Part shown: piece by piece, positions 1 to 9,300 of the stretch
Numbering within the stretch: position 1 is the stretch's first letter
Layout of the letters: each line of letters opens with the position of its first letter
Assembly: GCA_964442035.1 (NCBI GenBank)
Contig: CAYTWZ010000048.1
Coordinates: forward strand, 1-13,830
Reading direction: 5' to 3'
DNA length: 13,830 nucleotides
From: JAFLUQ01 sp964442035
GTDB taxonomy: Bacteria; Bacillota; Clostridia; UMGS1883
The notes under the pieces: generated by a model
Told to the model about the DNA's origin: nothing
The model's database searches: none
What the model saw: the letters and a program-made list of their open reading frames with translations, nothing else
Made by a program: the position numbers and the translations under genes

Positions 1-6
1 AAAAAA

Positions 7-14
7 GGTGGGAG
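7..14 (+). promoter_or_regulatory. Ribosome binding site choosing the MarR start
   Basis: A purine-rich GGTGGGAG lies 5 bases before the ATG at position 20. An in-frame GTG at position 8 is also open but sits inside this site, so the ATG is the better start. Confidence 0.7.
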
Positions 15-19
15 TAATT

Positions 20-478
20 ATGCCGGACATAAACAAGGTAACACAATGGCAGCTCAGATTTTTGTCAAACGCTTATATATCAAAAAAACTATATGAAAAA
101 TACTGCTACGAAACGGACAAAAAGTACGGTCTGACCAGGAACGACGGAGAGATACTCCACCATATTTACCTCTGCGGCGGGGAAAGCACCGCCAAAAACA
201 TTGTGGAACAAAAGTGGGTGTCAAAATCACAGGTATCAAAATCTGTTGAAAAGCTGGCAGGAATGGGATATATCACCACGGAGACCGATGGGAACGACCG
301 GCGTATAGTCCGGTTGAACCTGACCGAAAGGGGCATGCCGGCAGTGCGTGATTTGGAAAGGGACACATCTGAATTTTTAAACAAGCTGTTTGAATCTCTT
401 GATCAAAATGAGATCGATGAGCTCAACCGTCTGCTAAACAAGCTGACTCAGGGATTAAAAGAGGGAAATGAGAAATGA
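20..478 (+). CDS. MarR-family transcriptional regulator
   Basis: A 152-residue protein with the usual MarR length and layout: an N-terminal dimerisation helix region (about residues 5-40), a winged helix-turn-helix (about 45-105) and a C-terminal dimerisation helix. The recognition-helix region reads SKSQVSKSVEKLAGMGYI, followed by a wing with DGNDRRIVRLNLTERG, where the D-R-R signature is typical of the family. The start is the ATG with a good ribosome binding site, not the in-frame GTG four codons earlier. Its TGA overlaps the ATG of glgB in an ATGA, so the two genes are probably translationally coupled in one operon whose promoter is outside the window. MarR proteins usually repress their own operon and respond to small ligands or oxidants. 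The ligand here cannot be told, and regulation of glgB by this protein is inference from position only. Confidence 0.9.
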   Translation: MPDINKVTQWQLRFLSNAYISKKLYEKYCYETDKKYGLTRNDGEILHHIYLCGGESTAKNIVEQKWVSKSQVSKSVEKLAGMGYITTETDGNDRRIVRLNLTERGMPAVRDLERDTSEFLNKLFESLDQNEIDELNRLLNKLTQGLKEGNEK

Positions 479-2283
479 ATCAACATGAGTTTTTTATAGG
501 CAAGGAATTTTTTGCCTACGAATATTTCGGAGCGCATATTTATGGGGACAGCGTGACCTTCCGCATATTTGCCCCCAATGTCAAAGGTGTGGCTCTTATG
601 GGAGACTTTAGCAACTGGGTACCCGTGCCTATGGACGCTAACCCAACGGGCATATACGAAAAGACCCTTCCGGCCGCGGAAGGGCAGTATTACAAGTACC
701 GCATCTATCAGAATGACGGCAGAGCCGTTGACCACTGTGATCCCTACGGATTTGGCAGCGATCTGCGGCCAAACTGGGCCAGCAAAATAACGAACCTGGA
801 TTACAGCTGGAACGACGCCGACTTTATTGAACATAGGGATAAGGGCTTTAACAGGCCCATAAGCATCTACGAGGTACACCTCGGTTCATGGCTCAAAAAC
901 CCGGACAGTGAAAACGGCTGGTACACCTACGAAGAAATTGCCCCCAAGCTTATATCCTACATAAAAGAAATGGGCTACACTCATATTGAGGTGCTTCCCT
1001 TGGGAGAGCATCCCTTTGACGGAAGCTGGGGCTATCAAATGACAGGGTACTTCTGTCCCACATCCAGGTACGGCACCGCAAAGGAGCTGAAAAAATTTGT
1101 AGACCTGTGCCACCAAAGCGGGATCTATGTCATAACGGACTTTGTCCCTGTACACTTTGCACCGGATGACTTTGCCCTTGCTATGCTTGACGGGGTTGGA
1201 GTGTACGAATACCCCAATGCCGGAGCGGGCAACAGCGAATGGGGTACAAAAAACTTCAATTTTTTCAGAGGAGAAATCCAAAGCTTTCTTCAGTCTGCGG
1301 CAAACTTCTGGCTGAGTGAATTTCACTTTGACGGAATAAGAATGGACGCTATATCCAACTGCATATACTGGCAGGGAGACAGCAGCCGAGGTGTGAACGA
1401 CGGGGCGGTAAAATTTGTACGAAGCATGAATCAAGGACTGCATCAGCTGCACAGCAACATTATCCTGATTGCCGAGGATAGCAGCAACTTTCTTAAGGTG
1501 ACCGCTCCGGTGGAATATGACGGTCTTGGCTTTGATTACAAGTGGGACATGGGCTGGATGAATGACACCCTTGATTTCTTCCGAACCGATCCATTATTCC
1601 GTGGCGGCAGCTACCACAAGCTGACATTCTCCATGATGTATTTTTACAACGAGCTGTACCTCCTGCCATTCAGCCATGACGAGGTCGTCCACGGCAAGGC
1701 AACAATTATGCAAAAAATGTGGGGCGAATACGAGGAAAAATTTCCCCAGTGCCGGGCGCTTTTTGCCTATATGTACACTCATCCGGGGAAAAAGCTTAAC
1801 TTTATGGGCAACGATATAGGCCAGTTCCGGGAATGGGACGAGGAAAAGGAGCCGGATAATTTTCTTCTTAAATACCCGCTTCACGACTCCTTTAAAAAAT
1901 ACATTGCTGACCTGAACCACCTGTACCTTTCGGAAAAAGCCCTGTATGACGGAGAATACGACCCGGCCCGCTTCCGCTGGCTCCAGGTCAATGACCCGGA
2001 AAGAGTGGTTTACGCCTACCGACGGGGAACCGATGAGCACATCGTTACGGTTTTGAACCTTTCGGGTAACGAATACAAGGACTATACCGTAGGGATAGAT
2101 AACGGGACTGAGCTTATCCCACTGATAAACTCCGACTGGCAGTGCTACAGCGGAGCCACACCTGTGGACAAAACGCCGGTGAAAATAGAAAACGTACCCT
2201 TTGGCGAATTCAGCCGTCGGTTTAAGCTGGATTTGGCTCCAATATCGGCATATATATTAAAGGTCAAGTTTATTCCGGCGTAA
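475..2283 (+). CDS. glgB: 1,4-alpha-glucan branching enzyme
   Basis: This GH13-family enzyme cuts an alpha-1,4 glucan chain and rejoins the fragment through an alpha-1,6 bond, making the branches of glycogen in the cytoplasm. The 602-residue protein has an N-terminal CBM48-like beta domain (about residues 15-110, with FAPNVKGVALMGDFSNW), a central (beta/alpha)8 barrel and a C-terminal beta domain from about residue 495. All GH13 catalytic regions are intact: region I DFVPVHF (222-228), region II GIRMDAIS with the nucleophile Asp291, region III LIAEDSS with the acid/base Glu334, and region IV FSHDEVVHGK with His401-Asp402. It is near the length of Bacillus GlgB and shorter than the E. coli enzyme, which carries an extra N-terminal module. 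The start ATG overlaps the MarR stop. No other glycogen gene (glgA, glgC, glgD, glgP) is in the window. Confidence 0.96.
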   Translation: MNQHEFFIGKEFFAYEYFGAHIYGDSVTFRIFAPNVKGVALMGDFSNWVPVPMDANPTGIYEKTLPAAEGQYYKYRIYQNDGRAVDHCDPYGFGSDLRPNWASKITNLDYSWNDADFIEHRDKGFNRPISIYEVHLGSWLKNPDSENGWYTYEEIAPKLISYIKEMGYTHIEVLPLGEHPFDGSWGYQMTGYFCPTSRYGTAKELKKFVDLCHQSGIYVITDFVPVHFAPDDFALAMLDGVGVYEYPNAGAGNSEWGTKNFNFFRGEIQSFLQSAANFWLSEFHFDGIRMDAISNCIYWQGDSSRGVNDGAVKFVRSMNQGLHQLHSNIILIAEDSSNFLKVTAPVEYDGLGFDYKWDMGWMNDTLDFFRTDPLFRGGSYHKLTFSMMYFYNELYLLPFSHDEVVHGKATIMQKMWGEYEEKFPQCRALFAYMYTHPGKKLNFMGNDIGQFREWDEEKEPDNFLLKYPLHDSFKKYIADLNHLYLSEKALYDGEYDPARFRWLQVNDPERVVYAYRRGTDEHIVTVLNLSGNEYKDYTVGIDNGTELIPLINSDWQCYSGATPVDKTPVKIENVPFGEFSRRFKLDLAPISAYILKVKFIPA

Positions 2284-2312
2284 AGAGGAAATATATCTAC
2301 AGCATCCGTACA

Positions 2313-2459
2313 TCAAGCAATGCTGATTTCGGAGTCCACCCATTCGACCCGGTAGTCCTCCCCTACAACAACGCCGATATTCTGTACATATTCCTCAAAA
2401 CAAAATTTACCTAAACGAAACTGTCCCCAACCTTTCGGCGGGGGACAGTTTTTGTATGG
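2313..2459 (-). pseudogene. Possible gene remnant, protein-like open frame without start
   Basis: On the minus strand a frame of 48 codons runs from just after a TAG at 2460-2462 to a TGA at 2313-2315. It has no ATG, and its translation looks like real protein, including KGWGQFRLGKF followed by FEEYVQNIGVVVGEDYRVEW. Its upstream part overlaps the glgB/rpoC terminator hairpin. I do not recognise the family. It may be the 3' end of a decayed gene or part of a dispersed repeat; chance is also possible for so short a frame. Confidence 0.25.
2418..2453. terminator. Bidirectional intrinsic terminator between glgB and rpoC
   Basis: A perfect 11-bp stem, AAACTGTCCCC (2418-2428) with GGGGACAGTTT (2441-2451), has a 12-base loop. 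In the glgB direction it ends in TTTTT (2449-2453), which makes a good Rho-independent terminator about 135 bases after the stop. Read on the minus strand it lies 15 bases after the rpoC stop with a weaker tail (TTTCGTTT), so it probably stops both convergent transcripts. Confidence 0.85.
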
Positions 2460-2466
2460 CTATATT

Positions 2467-5400
2467 TTACTCCGCGTCGCTGTCAAAATCGACGCCGCTG
2501 TCAATATCCTCATCGTCCTCCTCGGGCTCACCGTCAAGGGCGGATTCGTCCTCGTCAAGGTAGTCAACAAGCTCAAGATCGTCAAACTCGCCGCCAACAG
2601 GCTCTTCACCCTCACTGTCAGCGTAGATCGTCTCGTCATTCTCGGTCACCTCGGGAACTACAGGCTCAATGACTTCGTCAACTTCGATCTCAACGTCACG
2701 GTACATTGGTACGCCCGTACCCGCCGGGATAAGCTTGCCTATGATAACATTTTCCTTAAGACCTACAAGGGGATCTACCTTGCCCTTGATGGCAGCATCG
2801 GTAAGAACCCTGGTGGTCTCCTGGAAGGATGCGGCTGACAGGAAGGAGTCTGTAGCCAAGGCCGCCTTGGTAATACCAAGAAGCAGTTCCTTGCCTACGG
2901 GAGGATTTTTGCCCTCCTTCTTATATTGCTCGACCAGCTCGTTAAACTGGATACGGTTTTCAGTCTCGCCTACAAGGTAATTGCTGTCGCCCTCTTCCTC
3001 GATGCGCACCTTACGCATCATCTGACGGACAATGACCTCAATATGCTTATCGGCAATATCTACCGCCTGAGAGCGGTAAACGCTCTGTACTTCCTTAACA
3101 AGGTACTCCTGCACTGTGGTCAGGCCGTTAATCCTCAATATATCGTGGGGATTTACACTGCCGACGGTGAGCTTGTCACCCTTTTGGATGACATCCCCAT
3201 CCTTGACGTTGAGGTGAGCGCCAAAGGGAATAGGCACAGACATACTCTGGGGAATTCCATCGCTTTCATCGGTGATAACAACAATAGTCTTGTTCTTTTC
3301 ATGCTGGATGGAAATAAGGCCGCCGATCTCGGAAATAATGGCCACACCTTTAGGCTTACGGGCTTCAAAAAGCTCCTCAACACGGGGAAGACCTTGTGTA
3401 ATATCATTAACGTCATTACCGGCAACACCGCCTGTATGGAAGGTACGCATAGTAAGCTGAGTACCCGGCTCACCAATGGACTGAGCCGCAATAATTCCTA
3501 CAGCCTCACCCACATTTACAAGGTCGCCGCCGCTTGCCAGGTTTGCGCCGTAGCAATGGGCGCATACACCAACCTTGCTGTGACAGGCCAGGACGCTGCG
3601 TATCTTAACCGATTCAATACCGGCCTTTTCCACAGCCTCGGCCTGCGCCTCGCCGATCATATGATTTTCGTGAACAATGATCTCGCCTGTTTCCGGGTCA
3701 ACGATGTCCGCGCAGGGAACACGACCCACAAGACGCTCATGCAGGGACTCAATGATTTCGTTACCGTCCTTGATAGCGGAAACAGTAATTCCGTCACGGG
3801 TGCCGCAATCCACCTCACGGATAATAACGTCTTGAGATACGTCAACCAGGCGGCGGGTAAGGTAACCCGAGTCGGCTGTGCGAAGTGCAGTATCCGTAAG
3901 ACCCTTACGAGCTCCGTGTGTAGAAATGAAGTATTCCAGAATATTAAGACCTTCACGGAAGGATGCGCGAATGGGAATTTCCACAGGGCGGCCATCCGTG
4001 CTTGCCATAAGTCCGCGCATACCGGCCAGCTGACGAATCTGGTTTACGCTACCGCGGGCACCGGAATCAGCCATCATGAATACGGGATTGTATTTGTCAA
4101 GGTTTTTCATAAGGTTCGCGGAAATATCGTCATTGGCCGACTGCCAAGTGTTTATAACACGGGTGTAACGCTCGTTGTCCGTGATAAGACCGCGGCGGTA
4201 CAGCTTGGTTATCTTTTCTACCTGCTTTTCGGCTTCTTCAAGACGCTCCTTCTTTGAGCCGGGAACCTCCATGTCGCTTACGCTGATGGTGATAGCGCCC
4301 CTTGTAGAGAATTTGTAGCCAAGGGTTTTGATATCGTCAAGCACGACAGAGGTTTTTGTAATGCCGTGGACACGGATACTTGCATCAACGATCTTGCTAA
4401 GCATCTTTTTGTCAACGGTAACGCTGATCTCGGGCAGGAACTCGTTTTCAGGCTTTGAACGGTCAACAAAACCAAGATCCTGAGGAATGATTTCGTTGAA
4501 TATAAGCTGACCCACGGTGGTGTCAATTGTGCTGTAGCGTACAGTGCCGTCCTCGTCAGTCTTGAACACACGTACCTTTATTGGCGCGTGGAGCTGAACC
4601 TCCTTGGCGTCATAGGCCATCATTGCCTCGTCCACATCACTGTACATATGACCCTCGCCCTTTTCTCCGGGGAAGCAGCGTTCCTCAGTGAAGGACGCCG
4701 GGGTCTTGCCCTGAGCTTCAAGGGCAGCGTTGGCAGGAACAAGCTCCTTGTAATATTCCACAAGCTGACCGGCGGCAAAGCTGCTGTCACCGGGCTCTGT
4801 CACCCGCACCTCCTTAGGCTTGCGGAGGGTGAGATAATAGCTGCCCAGTACCATATCCTGTGTGGGAACGGTGACCGGCTTGCCATCCTGAGGCTTAAGC
4901 AGGTTGTTGGCCGAAAGCATAAGGAAGCGGGCCTCTGCCTGTGCCTCCGGAGAAAGGGGAACGTGTACAGCCATCTGGTCACCGTCAAAGTCAGCATTGA
5001 ACGCGGTACAAACAAGAGGATGCAGACGCAGTGCACGGCCTTCCACAAGAATGGGCTCAAAGGCCTGAATTCCCAGACGGTGCAGCGTTGGAGCACGGTT
5101 AAGCAGTACGGGATGCTCTTTAATAACGCTTTCCAGCACATCCCAAACCTCGTTTTTGGCACGCTCCACCATACGCTTGGCGTTTTTGATATTCTGAGCG
5201 CTGCCATTGGCCACAAGCCGCTTCATTACAAAGGGCTTGAACAGCTCCAAAGCCATTTCCTTAGGCAGTCCGCACTGATATATCTTAAGCTGAGGTCCTA
5301 CAACTATAACGCTACGGCCTGAATAGTCAACACGCTTGCCAAGCAGGTTCTGGCGGAAACGTCCCTGCTTACCCTTAAGCATATCGGAAAGAGACTTAAG

Positions 5401-6336
5401 GGCACGGTTGCCGGGTCCTGTTACAGGACGGCCGCGGCGGCCATTATCGATAAGGGCATCCACCGCCTCCTGAAGCATTCGCTTTTCGTTGCGGATTATG
5501 ATCTGGGGAGCGCCCAGCTCAAGCAGACGACGAAGCCGATTGTTACGGTTAATAACACGGCGGTAAAGGTCATTAAGGTCACTGGTGGCAAATCTGCCGC
5601 CGTCCAGCTGAACCATAGGACGAATTTCGGGAGGCAGCACAGGCACACGGGTTAAGATCATCCATTCGGGCTTATTGTTGCTCTTACGGAAAGCCTCAAC
5701 CACTTCAAGGCGCTTGGCAACCTTTTGCTTTTTCTGTCCCTGAGAGTTGGTCAGCTCTTCCCTAAGCTCTTTGCTGAGCTGCTCCAGGTCAACTTCCTTA
5801 AGCAGCTCAAGGATGGCCTCGGCGCCCATACCTACACGGAATCCATTGCCGTATTTTTCACGGTATTTTTCGTATTCCTGCTCGGTCATTGTGCTTTTCT
5901 TGGTAAATTCGGTAGCCTTGCCCGGGTCAAGCACGATGTACTGAGCAAAATAAAGCACTTTTTCCAAGGCGTTGGGTGAAATATCCAAAAGCACGCCCAT
6001 TCTGCTTGGAATGCCCTTGAAGTACCAGATGTGGCTTACCGGGGCAGCAAGCTCAATGTGACCCATCCTCTCACGGCGAACTTTAGCCCTTGTTACCTCA
6101 ACGCCGCAACGGTCGCAGATAATACCCTTATGGCGGTTTTTCTTATATTTACCGCAGTGACATTCCCAGTCCTTTGTTGGTCCGAATATCCTTTCGCAGA
6201 AAAGGCCGTCACGTTCGGGCTTAAGGGTACGGTAATTTATAGTTTCGGGCTTTTTGACTTCGCCGTATGACCATTCAAGAATTTTTTCGGGAGACGCCAG
6301 TCCGATCTGTATCGAATCGAAGGTATTAAATTCCAT
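2467..6336 (-). CDS. rpoC: DNA-directed RNA polymerase subunit beta-prime
   Basis: This is the largest RNA polymerase subunit, holding the catalytic magnesium. The 1289-residue protein shows the N-terminal zinc ribbon (Cys59, Cys61, Cys74, Cys77), the active-site NADFDGD (447-453), the trigger-loop region HGARKGLTDTALRTADSGYL (about 807-826) and the second zinc site (Cys844, Cys918, Cys925, Cys928). An ATG at 6336 has GGGAGG 11 bases upstream, and the gap to rpoB is 18 bases, so the two are co-transcribed. It is longer than Bacillus RpoC (about 1200) for two visible reasons: a segment of some 45 extra residues at about 505-558, between YLTL and GEGHMYSD, and an Asp/Glu-rich tail over about the last 75 residues. 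No rpsL or rpsG follows; the next gene is the convergent glgB. Confidence 0.99.
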   Translation of the reverse strand: MEFNTFDSIQIGLASPEKILEWSYGEVKKPETINYRTLKPERDGLFCERIFGPTKDWECHCGKYKKNRHKGIICDRCGVEVTRAKVRRERMGHIELAAPVSHIWYFKGIPSRMGVLLDISPNALEKVLYFAQYIVLDPGKATEFTKKSTMTEQEYEKYREKYGNGFRVGMGAEAILELLKEVDLEQLSKELREELTNSQGQKKQKVAKRLEVVEAFRKSNNKPEWMILTRVPVLPPEIRPMVQLDGGRFATSDLNDLYRRVINRNNRLRRLLELGAPQIIIRNEKRMLQEAVDALIDNGRRGRPVTGPGNRALKSLSDMLKGKQGRFRQNLLGKRVDYSGRSVIVVGPQLKIYQCGLPKEMALELFKPFVMKRLVANGSAQNIKNAKRMVERAKNEVWDVLESVIKEHPVLLNRAPTLHRLGIQAFEPILVEGRALRLHPLVCTAFNADFDGDQMAVHVPLSPEAQAEARFLMLSANNLLKPQDGKPVTVPTQDMVLGSYYLTLRKPKEVRVTEPGDSSFAAGQLVEYYKELVPANAALEAQGKTPASFTEERCFPGEKGEGHMYSDVDEAMMAYDAKEVQLHAPIKVRVFKTDEDGTVRYSTIDTTVGQLIFNEIIPQDLGFVDRSKPENEFLPEISVTVDKKMLSKIVDASIRVHGITKTSVVLDDIKTLGYKFSTRGAITISVSDMEVPGSKKERLEEAEKQVEKITKLYRRGLITDNERYTRVINTWQSANDDISANLMKNLDKYNPVFMMADSGARGSVNQIRQLAGMRGLMASTDGRPVEIPIRASFREGLNILEYFISTHGARKGLTDTALRTADSGYLTRRLVDVSQDVIIREVDCGTRDGITVSAIKDGNEIIESLHERLVGRVPCADIVDPETGEIIVHENHMIGEAQAEAVEKAGIESVKIRSVLACHSKVGVCAHCYGANLASGGDLVNVGEAVGIIAAQSIGEPGTQLTMRTFHTGGVAGNDVNDITQGLPRVEELFEARKPKGVAIISEIGGLISIQHEKNKTIVVITDESDGIPQSMSVPIPFGAHLNVKDGDVIQKGDKLTVGSVNPHDILRINGLTTVQEYLVKEVQSVYRSQAVDIADKHIEVIVRQMMRKVRIEEEGDSNYLVGETENRIQFNELVEQYKKEGKNPPVGKELLLGITKAALATDSFLSAASFQETTRVLTDAAIKGKVDPLVGLKENVIIGKLIPAGTGVPMYRDVEIEVDEVIEPVVPEVTENDETIYADSEGEEPVGGEFDDLELVDYLDEDESALDGEPEEDDEDIDSGVDFDSDAE

Positions 6337-6354
6337 AGTTTCTAATTCCTCCCT

Positions 6355-9300
6355 TTAAATTTCATCAGTGCTGTCGTTTTCAATTTCAAGCAGTTCATCA
6401 TCGTCAGGCTCTATGCTGTCAAGGTCTCCAAGGTCGTCAATGCCGATATATTCTTCATCCTCAGATTTGACGGCGTCTTTTTCCTCAAGCAGTTCGCGCA
6501 TAAGCTCCTCGGCGGCGTCGACCTCCCGGTAACCGTTGCCAAAGCCGTCGTTTACCTGCTTAAACTCGTCATTGTAAGCCTCCATGTTGGGCTCGTCATC
6601 ATCGTCGGTCGTAAGCTCAACAGGATTTCCGTTGCTGTCAAGGACATTGATATCAAGCGCCAGAGACTGCAGCTCCTTCACAAGCACCTTAAAGGATTCG
6701 GGTATACCGGGGGTGGGAACATTTTCACCCTTAACAATAGCCTCATATGTCTTTACGCGACCCACAACGTCATCAGACTTAACCGTCAGGATCTCCTGAA
6801 GCAGGTAAGCAGCGCCGTAAGCCTCAAGAGCCCAAACTTCCATCTCACCGAAACGCTGGCCGCCGAACTGAGCCTTACCGCCCAGAGGCTGCTGTGTAAC
6901 CAGCGAGTAGGGGCCTGTGCTTCTGGCATGGATCTTGTCATCAACAAGATGATGGAGCTTAAGATAGTACATATAACCAACGGTGACAGGATTGTCAAAG
7001 GGCTCGCCGGTACGTCCGTCATAGAGCACAGTCTTACCGTCACGGCGTACGCCCGCTTCTTCAAGAAGCTCCATAATGTCTTTCTCTTTAGCGCCGTCAA
7101 ACACGGGGGTAGCCACACGGAAGCCAAGCTTGCTGGCAGCCATACCGAGATGCACCTCAAGCACCTGTCCGATGTTCATTCGGCTGGGAACGCCCAAGGG
7201 ATTGAGCACCAAATCAAGGGGACGTCCATCGGGCAGGAAGGGCATATCCTCAACAGGAAGTATGCGGGATACAACACCCTTGTTGCCGTGGCGCCCGGCC
7301 ATCTTGTCTCCTACGCTGATCTTACGCTTCTGAGCAATATATATGCGGACAAGCTCGTTTACTCCGGGAGGGAGCTCATCGTTGTTTTCCCTTGTGAACA
7401 CCTTTATGTCCACAATAATACCGGATTCGCCATGAGGTACATGAAGGGAGGTATCCCTTACCTCACGGGCCTTTTCGCCGAATATGGCGCGGAGAAGCCT
7501 CTCCTCGGGAGTGAGGTCGGTCTCGCCCTTGGGGGTAACCTTCCCCACAAGTATATCGCCGGGACGTACCTCTGCGCCTATGCGGACAATGCCCCGCTCG
7601 TCAAGATTTTTGAGGGCGTCGTCGCCTACATTAGGTATATCACGGGTTATTTCCTCGGGTCCCAGCTTGGTATCCCGGGACTCGGACTCGTATTTTTCTA
7701 CATGAACAGATGTGAATACATCGTCACGAACAAGGTTTTCGTTGAGAAGAACGGCGTCCTCATAGTTGTAGCCTTCCCATGTCATGAAGCCGATAAGCAC
7801 ATTGCGGCCCAAGGCGATCTCACCGTTGTCGGTGGAAGGGCCGTCGGCGATTATGTCACCCTTCTTAACAACTTCCCCCGCGTCAACAATGGGGCGTTGA
7901 TTGATACAGGTGCTCTGGTTGGAGCGCATAAACTTAAGGAGCTTGTAATTGTGGCGCTCACCGTAGTCATCCTTGATGACGATCTCATCGGCGCTGACCT
8001 TGTCAATGACACCGTCCTGCTTCGCCAGCACAACGACACCTGAGTCCTTAGCCGCCTTGTACTCCATACCTGTACCGATAATGGGAGCCTGAGGCTTAAG
8101 CAGGGGAACAGCCTGACGCTGCATGTTGGAACCCATAAGAGCGCGGTTGGCGTCATCGTTTTCAAGGAAGGGGATCATTGCCGTAGCAACGGAAACCACC
8201 TGCTTGGGCGAAACGTCCATGTAGTCGATGTTTTCCGCAGGGACTTCAAGAATTTCGTTACGGTAGCGCGCCGAAACCTTGGGGCGCACAAAGCGACCGT
8301 TCTCGTCAAGAGCTTCGTTGGCCTGCGCGACAATATAGTTATCCTCCACATCGGCAGTCATGTACTCGATCTCTTCCGTAACCACGCCGGTGCCCTTGAT
8401 CACCTTGCGGTACGGAGCCTCAATAAAGCCGTACTCGTTGATACGGGCAAAGGTAGAAAGAGAGCTGATAAGGCCAATATTGGGGCCTTCAGGCGACTCG
8501 ATGGGACACATTCTGCCGTAGTGGGTATAGTGTACGTCCCTGACCTGGAAGCCGGCCCTCTCACGTGAGAGGCCGCCGGGGCCAAGGGCGGAAAGTCTTC
8601 TCTTATGGGTAAGCTCCGCCAGAGGGTTGTTCTGATCCATGAACTGGGACAGCTGAGATGAGCCGAAGAACTCCTTGATAGCCGCCACAACGGGACGGAT
8701 ATTAATAAGTGACTGGGGAGTCACGATATCAAGCTCCTGAATGCTCATTCTCTCCCGCACACCTCTTTCCATACGGGAGATACCTATACGGAACTGATTT
8801 TGGAGCAGCTCACCCACACTGCGCAGGCGTCTGTTTCCAAGGTGGTCAATATCATCGTCGGTGCCGATGCCGTGAGCAAGGTTAAGGCAGTAGTTTATAG
8901 ACGCAAAAATATCGTCAACCACAATATGCTTTGGAACAAGCTCGTCCCTGCGCTCGTCGGCAAGGCGGATGACCTCATCCATATCTCCCCCGGCTTCCTC
9001 AAGGAGGTCGTCAAGGACGGTCTTGCACACTTTTTCGTGTGTTACAGGCTCAAGGCTGATGCCGGCGTATTTCACAGAATCAACCATATTGTTGGAAAAT
9101 ACCACTACATTTTTTTCGCCGACTTCAAGAACCACCCGGTTAATGCCGATATCCTCAATCCGGCCCGCGGTTTCCTTGGAGATCTTGGTTCCGGCCTCCG
9201 CAAGGATCTCGCCGGTGGATGGGTCAACAACAGGCTCGGCTGCTATCTGGCCGGCTATGCGGGCAGCAATGGCAAGCTTCTTGTTATATTTATAGCGGCC

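Noticed and set aside
2926..4257. A 443-codon plus-strand frame opposite rpoC.
   Set aside because: It is antisense to highly conserved RpoC codons, has no recognisable domain and no ribosome binding site; such shadows are expected opposite long genes.
6928..8043. A 371-codon plus-strand frame opposite rpoB.
   Set aside because: Same reason: it mirrors conserved RpoB codons and shows no family motif.
8550..8670. Possible rifampicin-resistance change in rpoB.
   Set aside because: The Gln, Asp, His and Ser residues at the common resistance positions are wild type.
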